64,000 bases of DNA, taken from NCBI GenBank assembly GCA_021775255.1, contig JAJFIA010000021.1, positions 62,001 to 126,000 on the forward strand, in the 5' to 3' direction. The translations under genes and the position numbers were made by a program. Source of the DNA: Roseovarius sp. Lineage in GTDB: Bacteria; Pseudomonadota; Alphaproteobacteria; Rhodobacterales; Rhodobacteraceae. The notes under the pieces were generated by a model that saw nothing but the letters and a program-made list of their open reading frames with translations, made no database searches and had not been told where the DNA came from. Numbering within the stretch: position 1 is the stretch's first letter; every line of letters begins with the position of its first letter. Below, piece by piece: positions 62,297 through 64,000 of this stretch.

Positions 62297-62848
62297 TCAG
62301 TAGTTGCCGGGGCGATAGCCATGCCGGGCCAGGCAGTTTCTGTCATAAACCGTATGATGCGAGCCATTTCGGGTTGTGCGCGCACGGAAGGCACATTGGT
62401 TTGGCAGGGCATGGGCATAGCGGAAATTGTTGTTCAGGCAGCGGCCACTATAGGCCGGAACATGCCCATTGCGGGTGCGGGCCTCAACCTTGCACGAACG
62501 CGGCAGCACCTTGCGCTCAACCCGGTGCGGCAGCGGGCGGTTAACGCTTCCGTCATTGTAATAATCATCATCCCGGCGATACCCGTCATCACGATATATG
62601 TTATCATCGCGGTAGCCGTCATTGCGGTAGCCGTCGTTGCGGTAGCCGTCGTTATAATAATCTGAACGTGTTGTCCGGTTTCTGCGGCTTTTATTGCTTT
62701 GCGAGATTGCCACGCCAATGAGGGCAAGGGCGGCAACACCGGCGATGATTTTTGCTGTATCGTCTTTAGCTTGGGCGGGGGCGGTTGTCAGGCCGGTAAC
62801 GGCGATGGATGTGGCCGCGACAAGGGCGATGAATTTGCGATGTATCAT
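62297..62848 (-). CDS. Hypothetical secreted protein with Tyr/Asp/Arg repeats
   Basis: 183 residues, ribosome site AAAGGAAACCAA. The signal peptide ends at PAQAKD, then a short hydrophobic segment (IIAGVAALALIGVAI), a repetitive charged linker with units of YRNDG (residues about 65-100), and a C-terminal domain with four Cys (PRSCKVEARTRNGHVPAYSGRCLNNNF and NQCAF...DRNCLARHGY). The family is unassigned. The linker is encoded by 15-base tandem repeats at 62609-62653. Confidence 0.78.
   Translation of the reverse strand: MIHRKFIALVAATSIAVTGLTTAPAQAKDDTAKIIAGVAALALIGVAISQSNKSRRNRTTRSDYYNDGYRNDGYRNDGYRDDNIYRDDGYRRDDDYYNDGSVNRPLPHRVERKVLPRSCKVEARTRNGHVPAYSGRCLNNNFRYAHALPNQCAFRARTTRNGSHHTVYDRNCLARHGYRPGNY
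62609..62653. repeat. 15-base tandem repeat, three units
   Basis: GCGGTAGCCGTCRTT three times in frame within the hypothetical gene, coding for YRNDG on the minus strand (first unit A, others G at R). Less exact units occur on both sides. The number of units may vary between strains. Confidence 0.75.
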
Positions 62849-62970
62849 TTGGTTTCCTTTCAGGCATTAGTGGTCAGGTGTTTTCCGGTTTTTCCAGCTC
62901 CGGGATGTTTTGCCCGATGCGATGAAATGAAGATGGGGCCATCCCTGAAAGACAGGCAATATCAATCCGA

Positions 62971-62985
62971 TGTTATCCGATAACA
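62971..62985. promoter_or_regulatory. Palindrome in the gap before the right-edge regulator operon
   Basis: TGTTAT CCG ATAACA, two six-base arms around three bases, in the 206-base divergent gap between the hypothetical gene (62848) and the gene at 63055. It might be the operator of the winged-helix regulator encoded downstream. Nothing else clear is seen in this gap. Confidence 0.4.
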
Positions 62986-63054
62986 ACGCACTTTGGGGTC
63001 ATATCGCATCACTTGTTATTGAATAACCGTGACATTCACCGCATGTTCAGAACC

Positions 63055-63345
63055 ATGAAACAGATCCTTTTATCCCTCGTGGCCTCCATGGCCCTGACCG
63101 CAGGCGCGACCAGCGCCCAGGCGGCGTGTTATGCGGATTACAAAGCCAAGCGCGACAATCCGCTGGAACTTCATTATGGTGTGATGCAGGTCTCATCCTG
63201 CTCGGCATCCCAGGCCGCGCCGGAAGTTAACGCGCGGCTTGCCGGGCAAGGCTGGAAACTGCTAAAGCTGTTATCAACATTTGATGACAGCGGCCTGAAT
63301 GAGAAGAGGAAGGAACGTGCGGGACAATACTACCTCCGCTTCTGA
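63055..63345 (+). CDS. Small secreted protein, unknown function
   Basis: 96 residues from the ATG at 63055; ATG at 63043 is an alternative, and neither has a good ribosome site. The signal peptide MKQILLSLVASMALTAGA ends at AQA-A. The mature part of about 73 residues has two Cys (CYADYKAKRDNPLELHYGVMQVSSCS) and ends KERAGQYYLRF. No family recognised. Its last 29 bases overlap the start of the membrane regulator gene, so the two are co-expressed and the small protein might be its periplasmic partner. Confidence 0.72.
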   Translation: MKQILLSLVASMALTAGATSAQAACYADYKAKRDNPLELHYGVMQVSSCSASQAAPEVNARLAGQGWKLLKLLSTFDDSGLNEKRKERAGQYYLRF

Positions 63346-64000
63346 CACATTGAAAACCGGCAATCGAATTGTCACCATCGGTATCGCATCGGTGGTGGGT
63401 ATTTTGCTGATCTCGGCGCTTTTATTGTTCATGTATCTGCCCGATGCCAACGCCTTCAATGCCCGTGTTGAGCAGTTATTCATTGATAATGATAATCTTA
63501 CGGCGCAGGCCGAGATCAAATTGCTTGAGATTCTGGCACAGTCCGGCACCTCGTTTTCCGAGGTGCTGACAAGCTATCGTTTCGTGATATTCGTGTTGCT
63601 GATCTTTGCCACCGCCCTGTTGGTTGCCGCCCTGGTGTTTCTGGTGATGCTGATCACTTTGAACCGCCGCATGGCACAGATTGAGCGATCCGGCATTCAG
63701 GTGTCATCCCTGCTGATCAGCCGCGATGAAAAAACCGTCTACCTGAACAATCTTGGCTTTAAACTGACCGATGCGGCGATGGAAACACTTTCGGTTCTGG
63801 CCGAGGCGCGGATGGATGATGATGTGCTGTCGGGCAGTGAGCTTGAGGGGATAATTTCCGGCCGCAATGCCGCAGATTGCGATGAGGCCGCCGGGGCCAC
63901 GCGCATCAAACGTCTGCGTGATACGCTGGGCAATCAACTGGTCAGTGAACTGCTGGTCAAGAACATCGCAAGGCGCGGTTACATGCTGGCGATTGACAAG
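63317..64000 (+). CDS. Membrane-anchored OmpR-type winged-helix protein, partial
   Basis: 228 residues to the window end from GTG at 63317 (AGAGGAAGGAAC upstream). Two membrane helices (about 17-41 and 88-114) bracket a periplasmic loop of about 45 residues. After a short linker, residues 137-226 follow the OmpR C-terminal pattern: KTVYLNNLGFKLTDAAMETLSVLAEA, VLSGSELEGII, TRIKRLRDTLGNQLVSELLVKNIARRGYML. So the DNA-binding domain would be at the C-terminus inside the cell, opposite to ToxR/CadC. The rest, if any, lies outside the window. Confidence 0.78.
   Translation, partial: MRDNTTSASDTLKTGNRIVTIGIASVVGILLISALLLFMYLPDANAFNARVEQLFIDNDNLTAQAEIKLLEILAQSGTSFSEVLTSYRFVIFVLLIFATALLVAALVFLVMLITLNRRMAQIERSGIQVSSLLISRDEKTVYLNNLGFKLTDAAMETLSVLAEARMDDDVLSGSELEGIISGRNAADCDEAAGATRIKRLRDTLGNQLVSELLVKNIARRGYMLAIDK

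Noticed and set aside
62560..62700. Possible CRISPR-like repeat array
   Set aside because: The units are 15-base in-frame tandem codons without spacers and lie inside a gene with a signal peptide.

Overview
The window reads as chromosomal DNA of an alphaproteobacterium, most likely a marine Rhodobacteraceae (Roseobacter-group) strain. The evidence is the GC-rich third-position bias, a CcrM-type GANTC methyltransferase, the DUF4170-waaA-lpxK block, a RibH2-type lumazine synthase under an FMN riboswitch, an rsfS-rlmH-gpmI-envC-ctpA-rppH block, a Hint-domain secreted protein and several IalB/ChrR-cupin type proteins. I see no tRNA, rRNA, prophage, insertion sequence or CRISPR array. Genes are dense, often with 4- or 8-base overlaps.

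Region 1 (1-14.7 kb) is a catabolic island for a methylated or quaternary amine. A minus-strand operon encodes a glycine-betaine-type ABC importer (binding protein, CBS-containing ATPase, double-domain permease), then a choline-kinase-like phosphotransferase and an FAD/GcvT demethylase. Divergently, a DeoR regulator leads a second FAD/GcvT demethylase and a second phosphotransferase. The same two-enzyme pair therefore occurs twice around one regulator. Downstream on the minus strand lie rpe and a coupled pair, nitronate monooxygenase and an M20 amidohydrolase (cut by the window edge), the pair with its own tandem operator-like repeats.

Region 2 (14.8-24.8 kb) is a nucleobase salvage and degradation island on the minus strand: BMP-family binding protein, double-ABC ATPase, two permeases, a CodA-like deaminase, then xanthine dehydrogenase XdhA and XdhB. 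A RutR-like operator sits upstream of the transporter. XdhC is not present.

Region 3 (25-34.9 kb) has a deacetylase, an MscS channel and the housekeeping block rsfS-rlmH-gpmI-envC-like-ctpA-rppH, with an unusual leader ORF before rsfS and a probable CTG-started secreted protein after rppH.

Region 4 (35-49 kb) has a lytic transglycosylase, WYL and TetR regulators, an AhpD-like protein, a GST, RNase R, a DUF2064 transferase, DapE, a prokaryotic glutamate-receptor-like channel with a non-canonical pore filter, a choice-of-anchor-L/Hint secreted protein, a lipoprotein and a LuxR-type regulator with no standard start codon.

Region 5 (48.6-64 kb) is mainly housekeeping and envelope: ribH2 with its riboswitch, type III asparaginase, IalB-like protein, map, a glutamine amidotransferase, DUF4170-waaA-lpxK, DsbA-like, DciA-like, mutY-alkB, ChrR-type cupin, a single-domain globin, ccrM (three GANTC sites in its promoter region), rnhB, and at the right edge a membrane-anchored winged-helix regulator cut by the window end.
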